Shown: positions 21,295-33,589, counted from the stretch's first letter. The stretch: DNA of 64,000 nt from Tupaia tana (GCA_026018925.1 JAKSZU010000002.1:54516337-54580336), one strand, 5' to 3'. The notes: generated by a model from the sequence alone, not told the origin. Made by a program: numbers and translations.

Positions 21295-21515
21295 TTTAAA
21301 TTTGTTCATTTATTTCTTCTATAAGTGAATGAGAGAAAGACCCCAACAGAGTCTTGATACCATGATTGATATCCTGCCTTCAGTCAGACCTAGATAACGA
21401 ACAGATAGATACATTCACAGAGCTCTCTGGATTTGAACTGGAAACATTCCCATGTTGTATTGCCTTGCAGAGCATCATATTTTAGCACCATGCCACTGTC
21501 TGGCTTTTAATCTAT
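21295..21515 (-). mobile_element. old tRNA-derived SINE inside L1, antisense
   Basis: TTTATTTCTTCTATAAGTGA, GAGAGAAAGACCCC, GGATTTGAACTGGAAACATT (B-box-like complement) and TTTTAGCACCATGCCACTGT read as a diverged reverse-strand SINE that splits the L1 homology. The family assignment is tentative. Confidence 0.5.
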
Positions 21516-21850
21516 ATAAACATTTATGTTTAAAGTGCTTTTTTTCTATAGACAACATATAATTGGGTCTCGTTTCTTGATCCACTCTGATGTTATGTAA
21601 CTAGTGCATTTAGATATCAACACTGAAAAGTGATTCTTGATTTGTTACTGTTTTGTATTGGTTACCCCTGTACTTTATTTCTCTTTTTCATTTTTTAGCT
21701 TTTCCAAGTCATCATTGTCACAGAAGAAAGGAAAATCAATTTTGAGATTCATGACAGTGCTACATATGCCTGGGCATAACAATAAACATCCTCTACTGTG
21801 CTTGTTTTCTTATTACCTGCTGCTACTCTATTTCATTGCTCCTATATCTT

Positions 21851-22129
21851 CTTTTCTTTTCTTTCTTTTTTTTTTCTTTTTGGAGAGGTTTTTGCTATAG
21901 GGCACGTGTGATCGCCAGACAGACTGAGAGAGACAGAGAGACAGAAAGCGAGAAATCACGCCCTAGGGGGGATGGCTACACCGCAGTCCTTTCTCCTCCA
22001 TTCTCCTCTTGGGATTTTGGACACGCACGCACACGCGCCGGGCGTGAGTTTTAAGCAACCGGGTCCACGCAAACCACGGTCGACTACATGGGAGTCCAGA
22101 GACATAGCCATTATCCTAACTGCTAGGCC
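21851..22129 (-). mobile_element. tRNA-derived SINE, antisense, young
   Basis: A poly(T)-rich end leads into TTGGAGAGGTTTTTGCTATA and a nearly complete body, ending with a head CTAACTGCTAGGCC. Flanks share CCTATATCTT (21,841 and 22,128). CpG sites (CACGCACGCACACGCGCC) are intact. Confidence 0.87.
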
Positions 22130-23370
22130 CTATATCTTTTTTTTTCTATGTTTTATTTTTCTATTTATTTATTTTTACAGTTTTAAACTTACCTTTAATC
22201 ATTGTACATCTTTACAGTGTTCAAAATATTTTTTTCCCAGCCTGAATGTAGTACATATCAGTCAAGTGAAATATACTACATACATTATCATCAAGAGATA
22301 ACTTGTTAGTTTTGTGTCTTTAAATTTTTTTTTTTTTCTGGTGTTGCCCTCCCTCCAAACTCCTATAAACCTCACCCTCCTATACTGTCTCTGGTATCTA
22401 TAGTTACCTCCCTGCTATAATACCTTCCAATATTTCAGTTTCTGTGATGGAGTGTGGGCATTCAGTATATATTAAGCATGGATATATAATGCTTATCTTT
22501 CATAGTCTTGCTTGTTTCACTTAAGTTAAATCTTCAATAGTCATCTAAGTTGTATCAGATGTCAGGGTTTCATTTTTTTTTTATGGCTTAGTAATATTCC
22601 ATAGAGTATATGCCTCATTTTTTCAATTTGGTCATCTGTTCTTGGACATTTGAATTGATTCCATATGTTAGCAATTGTGAATAATGCTGCAATAAACATG
22701 AATGTGTAAATGCTTTTCTGACTGAATATTTTCCTATTTTTGGAGCAAATATAGGGGAGTTGAATTACTGGATTATATGGTAGTTCTATTTGGAGGTTTT
22801 TGAGGAGCCTCTGTATTGTTCTTCACAGTGGTCATATTAATTTACATTCTGACCAGCAGTGTAGGAGAGATCCCTTTTAACTGCAGCCTTGTCAGCACTT
22901 TTCCTTCTTTATTTCTTAGTCATTCTTACTAGAGTTAAGTGGTATCTCACTGTGGGTTTGATTTGCATTTCTCTATGATAAGAGATGCTGAGCATTTTTT
23001 CAGAATTTTTTAGCCATTCATGTATCTTCCTTTGCCATTGTCTGTTTAGCTTATTTGCCTATTTTTAAATTGGATTTTTTTTTGGGGGGGTGGAGCTGCT
23101 TGAGTTCCCTGTATATTCTGGTTATCAGTGCCTTGTCTGAGGCTTAGTTTGCAAATATATTCTCCTGTTCTGAGTGATGTCACTTTACTCTGTTGTTTCT
23201 TTTGCTGTGCAGAATCTTTTTAGTCTGTTGCACTCCCACTTGCCAATTTCTAGGATTGTTACCTGTGCTGTGAGGGTCTTATTTATGAAATATTAGTCTA
23301 CTACAATGTCTCCAAGGGTTGCCCCCCGCCCCGCCCCCTATGTTTTCTACCAGCAGCTTTATAGCTTGAA

Positions 23371-23649
23371 TTTTTTTTTTTTTTTTTTTTTTTTTGAGAG
23401 AGAGAGAGAGATATTTTTGCTATAGAGTGTATGTGCTCACTGGAGAGACAAAGAGAGACGAAAGTGAGAAATCACCCCTCAGGGTGTATGACCATGCCAC
23501 AACCCTTTCTTCTCCATTTTCCTCTTGGGCTTTTTGGGCACTCATGCACACACACCTGGCATGAGTTTTAAGCTGCTGGGTCCAAGAATTAAACTGCAGC
23601 TGACTACATGGGAGTGCAGCAGCATAACCATTATGCCATCTGTCAGTCC
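23371..23649 (-). mobile_element. tRNA-derived SINE in L1, antisense
   Basis: A poly(T) run and (GA)n are followed by ATATTTTTGCTATAGAG, the standard body and a head ending ATTATGCCATCTGTCAGTCC. TATAGCTTGAA / TATAGTTTGAA on the two sides is the target duplication with one change. Confidence 0.82.
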
Positions 23650-24337
23650 CTATAGTTTGAAATTTATGCTTTGATTTTTGATCCAGTTTGAGTTGATTTT
23701 TGTTAATGGTGAGAAAGAGTGGTCCAGTTTCATTTTTCTGCAGGTTGATACCACTTTTTCCAGAAGCATTTTCTTTCCCCACTGGACTGTGTTTTACCCT
23801 TTGTCAAAAATAGGTTGACTGTATGTTTGTGGTTTTATTTCTATGTTCTCTATTCAGCTTCATTGGTCTACACACCTGTTTTTGTGCCAGTACCATAATG
23901 TTTTTTATCATCACAGCTTTGTAATATATTTTGAGGTGATGAAGTGAGATGCCTCCTCCTTTCCTTTTTTCCCCTTTGGAAAGTATTGCTTTATCATTAT
24001 GGAGACTTTTGTGATTCAAGATAAATGTTATCATTGTGTTTACTATTTCTGTGAAGAATATTTCTGATAATTTGACTGGAATTTCATTAAATTTGTAGAT
24101 TAATCTGGGTAGGATTGATATTTTGATTAATTCCTTCAATCCAGTAATTTTGGATGTATTTCTACTTTGTGTATTATTTTCAATTGCTTTTTAAAGTTTT
24201 TCATAGTTTTTGCTGTAAAGGTATTTCCTTAAGTTTATCCCTGAGTATTTTATTGGTTGATTGATTGATTGTGGATATTGTAAGTAAAATTGTTTTAATC
24301 AATTCTACCTTGGTTGTTGTTGTATAAAAATGCTATA

Positions 24338-24426
24338 GATTTTGAAGCCACTGAGTCCAGGACTCAAACCATGGTCGACCACGTGGAAGTCAGGCAGCAT
24401 AACCATAACATCAGCTGCTGGTCCCA
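24338..24426 (-). mobile_element. SINE head fragment in L1
   Basis: Only the tRNA-like half is present: GAGTCCAGGACTCAAACCAT, GTCGACCACGTGG, CATCAGCTGCTGGTCCC. The body and tail are missing. Confidence 0.65.
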
Positions 24427-24589
24427 AGATGTTGCATTTTATTAAATGCCCTCTCTGTATTAATTAATATGATCATATGATTTTTATCTTTCCTTCTATT
24501 AATATGATGCATTACATTTATTGTTTTTTTGTATGTTGAACCACACTTGCATCCCTGAAATAAAGCCTACCCAGTCATCTTGTATAATC

Positions 24590-24848
24590 TTTTATTTTTA
24601 TTTATTTTAGGTCTTTGCCATAGGGCATATGCACTCTTTGGAGAGAGAAAGGGAGAGAGAGGGTGACAAATACACCCCCCCCCCCAGGGGAATAAACACA
24701 TCACAACCCTTCTTCTCCATTCTCCTGTCAGGATTTTGGGCACACAAGCACATGTACCTGGCATGATTTTTAAATCACTGGTTTTGGGACGCTAATCAAA
24801 TTCAGCCTTGTGGGAATCCAGTGCCTTAACCACTACATCAGCAGGTAT
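24590..24848 (-). mobile_element. tRNA-derived SINE in L1, antisense
   Basis: TTTATTTTAGGTCTTTGCCA, TAGGGCATATGCACTC, a GA-rich block, a poly(C) run and a head with CCTTAACCACTACATCAGCA. It belongs to the second subfamily and is moderately diverged. Confidence 0.75.
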
Positions 24849-27092
24849 ACTTTTAATGCATTGTTGGATACAATTTGCTAGTACCTTGTTTAGAATTTTT
24901 GCATATGTATTTATTATTCATTATAGTATCAGTCTGTAGTTCTCTTTGGATTATGTCCTTGTCTTTGGGGGGCATTAGGATGATTGAGGCTCCATAGAAT
25001 GAATGTGGGGGGGTAGTTTCTTTCTTTGGATCTTTAGAAATAGTTTGAGAATTACAGTTAGCTTTTCTTTAAATGTTTGTCAAATACAAAAATGGAATCA
25101 TTGTGACCTGTGCTCTTCTTTTTGGAATACTGTTTATTACTGATTCAATCTCATTGCTTTTTATTGGTTGATTTTGACATTTCTACTTCTTCTTGATTCA
25201 TTCTTGCTAAATTTTGTGTGTCCAGAAATTATTCATTTTCATCTAAGTTTTCTTACTGGTTTATAGTCACTCATAGTATTCTCTCATCTTTTGTATTTCT
25301 GTTTTAATGCATGTTTCATTGCTGATTTTATTATCTGTTTTCTTTTTTATGTTCTTCTTGATTAGTCTAGATAATGGTGTGTCAATATTGTTTATCTTCT
25401 CAAAGAATCAGCTTTGAGTTTCATTTATTTTCTGTATAGTTCTTTTAATCTATATTTTATTTATTTCTGCTCTAATCATTATTTCCTTTCTCCTGATATT
25501 TTTGGAATTTTTGTTGTTGTTTTCCAGTTCCGTGAGGTGTGTTAAGTTGTCTATTTGCCACCTTTTTATTTTTTTCTTGTGAGTACTAATTGCTATGAAC
25601 TTCCCTTTCATTACTGCTTTTGCTGTGTTCCATAGGTTATGAAAATTTAGGTGCTCATTATAGTTGGTTTCAATGACTCTTTTGATTTCAGTCTTAATTT
25701 CATCAGTGGTTGTAAAGTCTTTTAGGAGTAGGTTGTTTAGTTTCTATGTATGTGCGTATTTTCCAGGGTTCATTCTGCAGTTGTTTTTAAGTTTGATTCC
25801 ATTGTGATCAGAAAAGATGCTAGATATAGTGTCTGTACATTTGAATTTGTAAAGACTTGTTTTGTGCCCTTGCATGTGGTCAGTCTTTGAAAATGTTCCA
25901 TGTGGGGGGAGAAAAAAATATGCATTTTTGTGGTTGTTAGGTGAAATATTCAATAGATGTCTGCCTGGTCCATTTGATTTATGGTATCACTTAAATACTG
26001 TATAATTTTATTTTTTGTATAGATGATCTATCCAGAGGAGACAGTGGGTTGTTAAGATTCCCAACAATTAGTGTGTTTCAGTCTCTCTCTCTCCCTTTAG
26101 ATCTAAAAGTCTTTCTTTCAGGTATTTTGGTGCTTCAGTGTTGAGTGTATCTGTTTTTATAAGTGTTATATCTTCTTGGTGAATTAGACCTTTTAGTACT
26201 ATATAGTGTCCCTCCTTGTCTCTTAAGGTTTTGTCTTGAAGTCAATTTTGTCTGATATCAGTATCATGACTCCAGCCTTGTCTTTTTTTGTTTGTTTTTA
26301 TTTTCATGAAATATCTTTTCCTAGTCCTTCACTTATAGTCTATATATGTCTCCATTAGTGAAATGTGTTTCTTGGAAGCAGCAGATAGAGGGTTCCTGTT
26401 TTTGTATCCTTTTGGCCAATCTCTCTGTCTTTTAATTGGAGAATTTTATTCATTAGCATTTAATGTTATTATTGATATTTTTGAATTTGTCCCTCATTTT
26501 GTTAGCCATTTTCTTGATTGGATAGTCTATTTGTCTCTCTTTCTTTGTCCTGGGGTTGCACTCTCCAGTAATTCTTTAATAATTGGTTTAGTGTTGGTAA
26601 ATTCCTTCAGTTTTTGTTTATCTGATAATTTCTTCTTCGCATTTGAAGGATAATCTTGCCAGATATTAGCATTCTTGGTTGAAATTTCTTTTCTTTTAGC
26701 ATTTTAAATATGTTTTTCTGTCATTTCCTAACCTGCACTCTTTCAGTTGAGAGGTCAGATGTTAGCCTAGTAGGATATATTTTGTAAGTAACTTGTTTCT
26801 TTCTTGCCATTTTTAGAATGTTCTCTTTGTTGTGATTTCTACAAATTTGGCTATGATTTTCCTTGGAGAGCCTTTTCTTATGTTCAATCTATTTGGAATT
26901 TTTTGTTTTTACTGAATCTGGGTGTCTGAATGTCTCTCTAGATTTGGATAGTTTTGAGATAGTATTTCATGAAAGATTTTCTATGATTTTACTTGACTCT
27001 GCCTTCTGGAATACCTATCATGCAGATATTTGGCTGCTTAATGGTGTCTAGGATTTATTGGATGTTGTTTTCATTTATAATGGTTATTTTCT

Positions 27093-27348
27093 GGGACCAG
27101 CAGTTGGCATAATGGCTATGTTGCTGGACTCCCATGTAGTCAACCATGGTTTGAGTCTTGGACCCAGTGGCTTAAACTCACGCTGGGCATGCATGTGTGT
27201 GTACCCAAGAGCCCTAAAGGAGAATGGAGGAGTAGGAATTGTGACATGGCCATCCCCCCAGTGGATGATTTCTTGCTTTCTGTCTCTCTGTCTCTGTCTT
27301 TCTAGCCAGCACATGTGCCCCATAGCAAAAAACTCTCCAAAAAAATCC
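27093..27348 (+). mobile_element. tRNA-derived SINE with perfect 17-bp target duplication
   Basis: The element runs from GGGACCAGCAGTTGGCATAA to CCCCATAGCAAAAAACTCTCC plus an A-rich tail. TATAATGGTTATTTTCT occurs exactly at 27,076-27,092 and 27,349-27,365. It lies in the L1 ORF1 region and is clearly younger than that L1. Confidence 0.92.
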
Positions 27349-27533
27349 TATAATGGTTATTTTCTTATCCTTTCTGGTGACTTAGATTAGGTCAGAGGTT
27401 GTCTTCAAGATTAGAACTTCTTTCTTTGGCATTGTCTAATCTCTAATCTGCTGTTGATACTTTCCAAGGAGGTTTTGACTTCTTATATTCCTCAACTCCA
27501 GAAGTTTTGTTTGATTATTTTTTAGGGTGTCTA

Positions 27534-27704
27534 CTTTTTTTTTTTTTTAAAAGAATTATTTTATGTAATTTTATTTATTCATTTATATTTTAATTTGATG
27601 AGAGAGAGAGAGAGAGAGAAAGCCACCAGGTCCAGGACTCAAACCATGGTCAGCCATGTGGGAGTGTCCAGCACCTTAACCACCATGCCACCTGCAGGTC
27701 CTGG
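27534..27704 (-). mobile_element. internally deleted SINE in L1
   Basis: A poly(T)/TTTATT tail, (GA)n, then directly the tRNA-like head with CCAGGACTCAAACCATGGTC and CTTAACCACCATGCCACCTG. The central body is missing. Confidence 0.68.
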
Positions 27705-28500
27705 GTATCTATTTCTTTATGAAATTCTTCCTTCAAGTTGTGAAATGATTTTCTCATCTCCTGGAATTGGTTATCCATTTCTCTTGTATCTCAGTGAGTT
27801 TCATTACAATGAATAATCTGAATTCATTTTCTGACATTTCTGTATTTTCTCATGTTTTATCCATTGGTGAGGAGTTATTGTGTTCCCTTGGAGGAGAAAT
27901 ATTTCCTGGCTTTCTCGTATTTCATGGAGCTCTATTTTGATTTTTATACATCTGGTGCAATATTCACTTTTTGGAGTAGGTTTTGGTAGTTGTATGCTCC
28001 TATACTTACTTAAGATGTGTAGTAACTGGTGCTTTCCGTGTTCTTCTGTGGGTGGAAGAGTTGGACTCTTTGATGGGAGCTTTGGGTAAGATTATCAGGA
28101 AGGATTTTCTCTATTTTCTCACCATTGTAGGGGTGATGTGAGGGAGTTTCTCCCAAGTCTATCTTTAGGCAGCTGATTCCAATCCCATTCACTCTGATCT
28201 CAGCATGGTTGGGGACTGAGCTGTAGAAGTGGAACATCAGGAAGTATCAGAAATTGTGCATAGTGTGTGGACTCATAAGAGTAGGCCCTTTTTGGATCTT
28301 TTTGATGTTGGAGAAGGCCTACATCCTAAGGAGTCTCAGTTAGATGGGAGTTAGCACTCCTGAGGCTTCTTTACTGGTGCCCTGAAAGTCAATAATGGGA
28401 GGGAGCCTGAGCCAGCAGAGGGGTCTCCCAGGCACTGTGAAGAGCTTTTTTTTTTTGTTCCTCTTTCTGGCTTCTGCTCTTCTCCTGCCTTTTATAATTT

Positions 28501-28764
28501 TTTTTTTTTTTTTGAGAGGTTTTCGCTATAGGGTGCATGCACTCACCAAAAAGACAGAGAGAGACAGGGAGATAGAAAGCAAGAAATCACCCCCCAGGAG
28601 GGATGGCCACTCTGCAATCCCTTCTCCTCCATCCTCCTCTTGGGATCTTGAGCACACACGCACATGAGCCCGGCGTGAGTTTAAGCCACCAGGTCCGGGA
28701 TTCGAACCGTGGTCCACTACATGGGAGTCCAGCGACATAGCCATTGTGCCAACTGCTGATCCCA
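28501..28764 (-). mobile_element. tRNA-derived SINE, antisense
   Basis: The poly(T) end is followed by GAGAGGTTTTCGCTATAGGG, body motifs and a head with GATTCGAACCGTGG (intact B-box complement). CCTTTTATAATTTT lies on both sides (about 28,488 and 28,765). Confidence 0.88.
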
Positions 28765-28784
28765 CCTTTTATAATTTTAATATG

Positions 28785-28933
28785 GTTCTTTCTTCACTCC
28801 TCTGTTAGCATATCTATTATACTTTTTTTTTAAGTAGTTGCCCTAGAGTTTGCAATATACATTTGTATAAGTAATCTAAATTGACTTTTATATAACACTA
28901 TACCACTTCAGGGCAGAGCAGATACCTTACAAT

Positions 28934-28983
<50 letters not shown>

Positions 28984-29660
28984 TTCTGAGAGGGCAGGAG
29001 CATTGAGAGGGCAGGAGAGCATGCATGTAAGAGACAGAGAGGTGTATTTTTGACAGACTCTGGCCACATCAAGATCCTTTTTTGCCCCAGGCTCCCAGGT
29101 AACTAGGACTATAGGCAGGCTACAAGCCTGACCTGTTTTGATTGTGTTGAAAACCAATCCTAGGTCTCCCATGTGGCCTCAGCCATCACATAGTGTTCCC
29201 TTCCAGCTTGTGTTGCTGAAGCTGGGCCAACACAATAATTCTATTAATAATTCCTCTCTCCCATGTTTTGTACCATTTCTGCCATTCATTTCACTTGTGC
29301 ATAAACATAAGCATATAATCTTGCTATTATTATTTTGAACCAACTTATCTATTAAATAAATTTAGAATAAGACAAATAAAGGTCTTTATTTACTGACTCT
29401 TTCTCTCATGTTCTTCCTTTCTTTTCATCTAAGTTTCTGATTTATATAATTTTCTTTTCTTCTAAAAATCTTTTTTTAATATTTCTTGAAGGTAGGTCTC
29501 CTGATAACAGGTTTCTTCAATTTTTGTTTGTCTGAGAAAGTTTTATTTCTCCTTCACTTTTGAAGGATAATTTTTTAGAGAGGAGAATTCTAGGCTTCAT
29601 CTTATTTTTTTTTTTCTCCCAACACTAAATATTTACATCATGGTCTTCTTGCTTGTGTTT
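28785..29660 (-). mobile_element. older L1/HAL1-type fragment, antisense
   Basis: GTTGCCCTAGAGTTTGCAAT, ATAACACTATACCACTTCAG and, after a non-matching insert at about 28,985-29,320, ACTTATCTATTAAATAAATT, TTTGTTTGTCTGAGAAAG and CTTTTGAAGGATAATTTT are widespread landmarks of old L1/half-L1 sequences read in reverse. An (AT)n microsatellite at 28,941-28,981 marks the break. Confidence 0.6.
28941..28981. repeat. (AT)n microsatellite
   Basis: About 20 uninterrupted AT dinucleotides. Confidence 0.95.
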
Positions 29661-29749
29661 TTGTCTCAGTCACAGTTTTGGTAAGCCCACAAGCTAACCC
29701 TAGCCAAAATGAGTTAAAAAACAAAACAAAAAAAAAAAAAACAAAGATC

Positions 29750-31747
29750 TTATTTGAAAGGGGGGAAGACCCAACCACAAGAGAGCAGAAGACTCCAAGT
29801 CTGCCAAAAATGAAAGTTGGATTTAAAATAAAAATACCAAGAGTCCTATATAAATGATGGGCTCATTGCAACACGTGATTTACATTCTCTAAGTCTGCTT
29901 TTTACAATATGTGGTAACTGGCTATCCATGAAAACTTCAGGTTGTTTTACCACATGGGGACAAAGTATTCTGAATAAAAGACACTCCTTTGAAGTTTTTT
30001 AAAAGAAAAAAAGTACATGAACATGGAGAACAGAAGCAATTATTGAAGGCCACAACTTCATCCAATGTTTCTGCACTAAGAGCATCATTCTTAGTGGTCA
30101 ACTGCATTGCTAAAGCTAAGAAACACTTTACTATTAGTGAAGAGTCAATCCTGCCTGCTGCTAAGGACATTTGTCATGAACTTTTAGGAGAGATTGCAGT
30201 TCAAAGGAGGCATGTGTTCCTCTTTCAGCAAGCACCATAACTAGACAAGCTGATGAAACAGCAGAAGATGTTGAGGCACAATTCTTAGAGAGGATTAATG
30301 AGTCTCCATGGTACACAATCCAGGTTGATGAATCTACTGATGATGACAACAAGGTGGTAATGCTTGTTTTGTGAGATACTGTGAAATAGTTTCAGGAGGA
30401 TGTGCATAAGGATAACTAAGGGCACTTTTGTTGCCAACCAACACTACACCTGCAGAACTATTCAAGTCTCTTAATGAGTACCTATCAAGGAAACTGACTT
30501 GATCATTTTGGGTTGGTATATGCATGTACAGAGTGGCTGCCATGGCTGGATGGCCTTCTGTTTTCACTGCTTGGGGGTCATGTCTGATTGTGAGTCTATG
30601 CACTGTGTCATCCATAAACAAATGCTGACTAGTCGAAAAGTGCCACCTGAATTTAACAACATTTTACAGGATGTGATTAAAATGATCAGTCACACTCAAG
30701 TACATGTTCTTGACTCGTGTCTGTTCATGCAGCTCTGTGAGGAAATGGATGCAGAAAATATAGATCTCTTATGCATAGAACTGAGATGACTTTCTAAAGT
30801 TAGATCATTGGCCAGAGTTTTTGAATATAAGAGTTGCTCTGGAAATTTCTTTATAAAAACAGTCACCACTAGCAGCACATTTCAGTGACAGAGAATGGAT
30901 TGCAAACTTGTTTACTTGTGTGACATTTTCAACCTGCTCAATGAACTCAATCTGTCACTTCAAAGGAGAACAACAACTGTGTTCAAGTCAGCAGGTAAAG
31001 TGGTTACATTCAAAGCGAAACTGGAATTATGGGGGCAGTGAGTGAACATTGGGATTTTTGACATGTTTCAAATATTAGCAGAGATTTTGAAAGAGACTGA
31101 ACCAGGGTCTTTTTTCCTCTCAGCTTGTGCATGATCACCTATTTCAGCTTTCAAAAAAGTTTGAGTATTGCTTCCCAAATGCAAATGACCCCCAAACTGA
31201 GGAGGAATGGACCTGCCACCCCTTTGTGAATAAGCCAGGGGAATCAACTTTGTCAATCCGGAAGGCGATCAACTGCTTGAGCTCACAAACGAAGGTGGGC
31301 TTAAAAAGTGCATGTGAAATGACTTAAAAATCCCCAAAGTCAAGGTGGAATATACTGAGATTGACACAAAAGCACCGAAAAGCCCAATTTCATTTCCAAC
31401 ATCCTATCTATGAGAAGCAGAGTTTTCTGTGGTAACAGCAACCAAAAGGAGATTGTGGAGTAGATTGGACACAAGCAACACCCTGGAGATTTCACTGTCT
31501 CCCATCACCCCCAGGTGGGACCATCTAGTTGGAAAACAAGCTCAGGGCTCTCAGTGATTTTGCATTATGGTGAGCTATATAATTATTTCCTTATATATTA
31601 CAATGCGGTAATAATAGACATAAAGTGCACAATAAATGTAATGTGCTTGAATCATCCTGAAGGTATCTGCCTCCCCCCTCCCTGGTCCACAGAAAAAGGA
31701 TCTTCCATGAAATGACCTCCTGGTGCCAAAAAGGTTGGGAACTGCTG
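29750..31747 (+). pseudogene. Charlie1-like hAT transposon with decayed transposase
   Basis: Segments of a ZBED/Charlie1-type hAT transposase are readable with frameshifts between them: PLKFFKRKK-like at 29,985, SNVSALRASFLVVNCIAKAK and AAKDICHELLGE (30,060-30,190), DESTDDDNK (about 30,325), CESMHCVIHKQML, FNNILQDVIKMI, QLCEEMDAEN (to 30,790), CDIFNLLNELN (about 30,930), a region like FDMFQ.LAEI (31,060), VNKPGES (31,230) and SPITPR (31,500). After the coding part come CACAATAAATGTAATGTGCT and GGTGCCAAAAAGGTTGGGAA CTGCTG, the Charlie1 3' terminal inverted repeat. hAT transposases cut and paste DNA with 8-bp duplications. This copy is dead. The left end is not clear. Confidence 0.82.
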
Positions 31748-31847
31748 CTCTGGGTGACCCAGTAGCCGCAATGCTGGGGCCACTGGCTCTGGATGATGGC
31801 AATCTGATCCTTCTATTGCACTGTAACGTTTTTCCCTGAAGGACTAG

Positions 31848-32639
31848 GGGATTAGGTGTGTTGACTCTGATTTCTCATTGGCTTTCATTTGATAATTTTG
31901 ATAAAAATTGCCAGATCAATGATTTCATTGGGCTTTGAGAAATGGCATCTTCAGTATTCTATAATTCTTTCTACATTTATTACATTAAGTATTCTATAAA
32001 TTAGAGGACTCTCTCATCAATAACTGTGGCTAGTCAGTTATCTTGGAGGGCTGGATAAAAATCTCGATTCCTTTCTTTTGATTACCGGTCTTCAAGGTGG
32101 TAGGAGCTTGAAGAGCTCTGCAATGGTGACAAATGGAATTTTTCTGCTTTCTCTTTTTGTATCATTGCTATTAACCCCTGAATTTTCCTTGATTCATACT
32201 ATCTATATTCACTACAGTTCCACTACCACCATTATTCCTAGGTAGTTCTCTGGTCCCTTAACCATCTCTTTATTCTAAAAGTCTCTTTCCTATAGGCCTT
32301 CTCTTTTTAAACCTCCCATACCTCTACCCACATAACCTATTTTTAGATGATGACTTTCCTTCCTATTTTACCGAGAAGAGGGAAATACCATTAGAAGTCC
32401 ATATATCCTGGTTCCTGTATCCTTTTGAAATAGCCCAGGTATTTTTGTCAATAGTTCCTTCATTTTTGGCATAAGATGTCATAAGCTCTTCTTGTACCAC
32501 CCTTGACCAAACCTTGAATTAGGTGACCTTAAAAGGAGACCTGGATCTTTTTCAGTGGGAAATTATATAAGAGACCCTAGTTTATATGCTAGGTCTAGAT
32601 ATTTTAAATATTCATTAAAATGAAATTACAAACTTTACT
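31848..32639. other. no gene seen
   Basis: AT-rich unique-looking sequence without a repeat I can name. Confidence 0.4.
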
Positions 32640-32960
32640 CTTTAGAAAGATGCCAGACCTAAAAGGAAAGATGTGGTGGCTCATGCTAGAACATAGATGA
32701 ATCTTGACAACATTATGCTAAGTGAAGGAAACCAGTTACAAAAGGCTTCAGAGGAAAGGGAAAGCAACTTTAATGGGTATGGAATTTCTTTGTGGGTGAT
32801 GAAACTGTTCTAAATTTAAATAGTGGTTATGATTGGGGCATTCTGGAATATAGTGAAATCCATATCGTGTATAAATTACATATTGATGAATAGGTTATTT
32901 AAAAATATATGGTATATAAATTACATATTGATTAATAAGTTGTATAAAAATAAAGATTCA
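32640..32960 (+). mobile_element. old L1 3' end
   Basis: ATGAATCTTGACAACATTAT GCTAAGTGAAGGAAACCAG, then a deletion and TAATGGGTATGGAATTTC, GGGTGATGAAACTGTTCTAA, ATAGTGGTTATGATT follow the 3' end of an old mammalian L1 (L1M type) in the plus orientation. Confidence 0.68.
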
Positions 32961-33589
32961 AAGTTTGGTTTCAAACTAAAAGAAGAACCTGCTGGGCTTA
33001 ATTTAGGCCTTTCTCAGTAATTCAGACTACAGAAGATAAACATCAGTTATTTGTACTGTATTTTAAACATCCTTTATGGTAGTTGTGCTTACACCTAGTG
33101 AATGAAGGATTTTCCCATTTTCTAATTTACTAAGACACCTCCACCCAAATAGATTGCCTACTTCTAAAGTCATCTTACTTTGATTCTGTTCGAGGCTGGG
33201 CACAATTGTGCTATAATTTTAGGGATTGTATATAAAATAAGAATTCATTGGTTACATGCTGGATATAATTAATTCCTTCCCAAATAAGCATATTGTATTA
33301 CATTTAAACATATTAAAGTAGGATGCTAAACTTTATTCTGTGGCTGTTAGTTCTTAGTTGTGTGCAAAGGATACAGTTGTAGGATCTGAGATGAAACTTT
33401 GTGACTGAGTATATTTTATGTACCCTCTTTGCACCTTGTCAGTGTAAAGGTTCCTGTTAGCAGGGGCGATGCATGTAAACATACCAGGTACAGCCCTGGA
33501 GAGGTGAGAGAGCTTCCTGGTACTCCTCAGATGTGGGACATTTCTTTGAAGCTCATGTTCATATTAAAAATCAATATAGTTGTTACATT
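32961..33589. other. no gene seen
   Basis: AT-rich sequence without recognisable features. Confidence 0.4.

Larger units (their letters stand above)
20340..21690 (-). mobile_element. L1 fragment (ORF2 endonuclease region), antisense
   Basis: In reverse complement the sequence matches the 5' part of L1 ORF2 and the area before it. Plus-strand landmarks are GGGATTTCTTTTGATCCATG, ATATTCCATGTGAGC, GATCTGTCCATTTCTAATAG and GAAATCAACATAGTTAC. The same stretch is found in the larger L1 at 25,700-26,300. Many frame breaks are present. SINEs interrupt it near 20,480 and 21,300. The rest of the element is missing. Confidence 0.75.
22580..26500 (-). pseudogene. L1 ORF2 pseudogene (endonuclease and reverse transcriptase)
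   Basis: The minus strand carries the ORF2 order: endonuclease-type sequence at the right (about 25,400-26,400), reverse transcriptase in the middle and the C-terminal part at the left. Plus-strand landmarks include TTTGCCATTGTCTGTTTAGC, TTGATCCAGTTTGAGTTGAT and TCAATCTCATTGC. Stops and frameshifts are frequent, and three SINEs (23,371; 24,338; 24,590) break it. ORF2p normally nicks target DNA and copies RNA at the nick. This copy cannot make it. Confidence 0.72.
26570..27951 (-). pseudogene. L1 ORF1 pseudogene
   Basis: The start-codon complement at 27,949-27,951 and the following codons align with the starts at 11,171 and 48,416 (pattern R..RTTRN..KQEN.SPP). C-terminal homology ends near 26,580. 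Stop codons occur within the first dozen codons (MYKNQNRAP then stop), and a SINE at 27,093 and a SINE fragment at 27,534 interrupt it. Confidence 0.68.
22140..28440 (-). mobile_element. nearly full-length degraded L1, antisense, with nested SINEs
   Basis: From the left (3') end the element shows a poly(A)/3' UTR end at 22,150-22,330, a polypyrimidine part, then ORF2 in reverse from about 22,580 (AATATTCCATAGAGTATATG) to about 26,500, and ORF1 in reverse from about 26,570 to its start near 27,951. A 5' UTR-like part continues to about 28,440. SINEs at 23,371, 24,338, 24,590, 27,093 and 27,534 are nested. Neither ORF is open. A trans-mobilising source is therefore not this copy. Confidence 0.8.

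Noticed and set aside
22580..26500. Functional L1 ORF2 that could mobilise the composite
   Set aside because: Stops, frameshifts and three SINEs break it. The active helper must be elsewhere in the genome.
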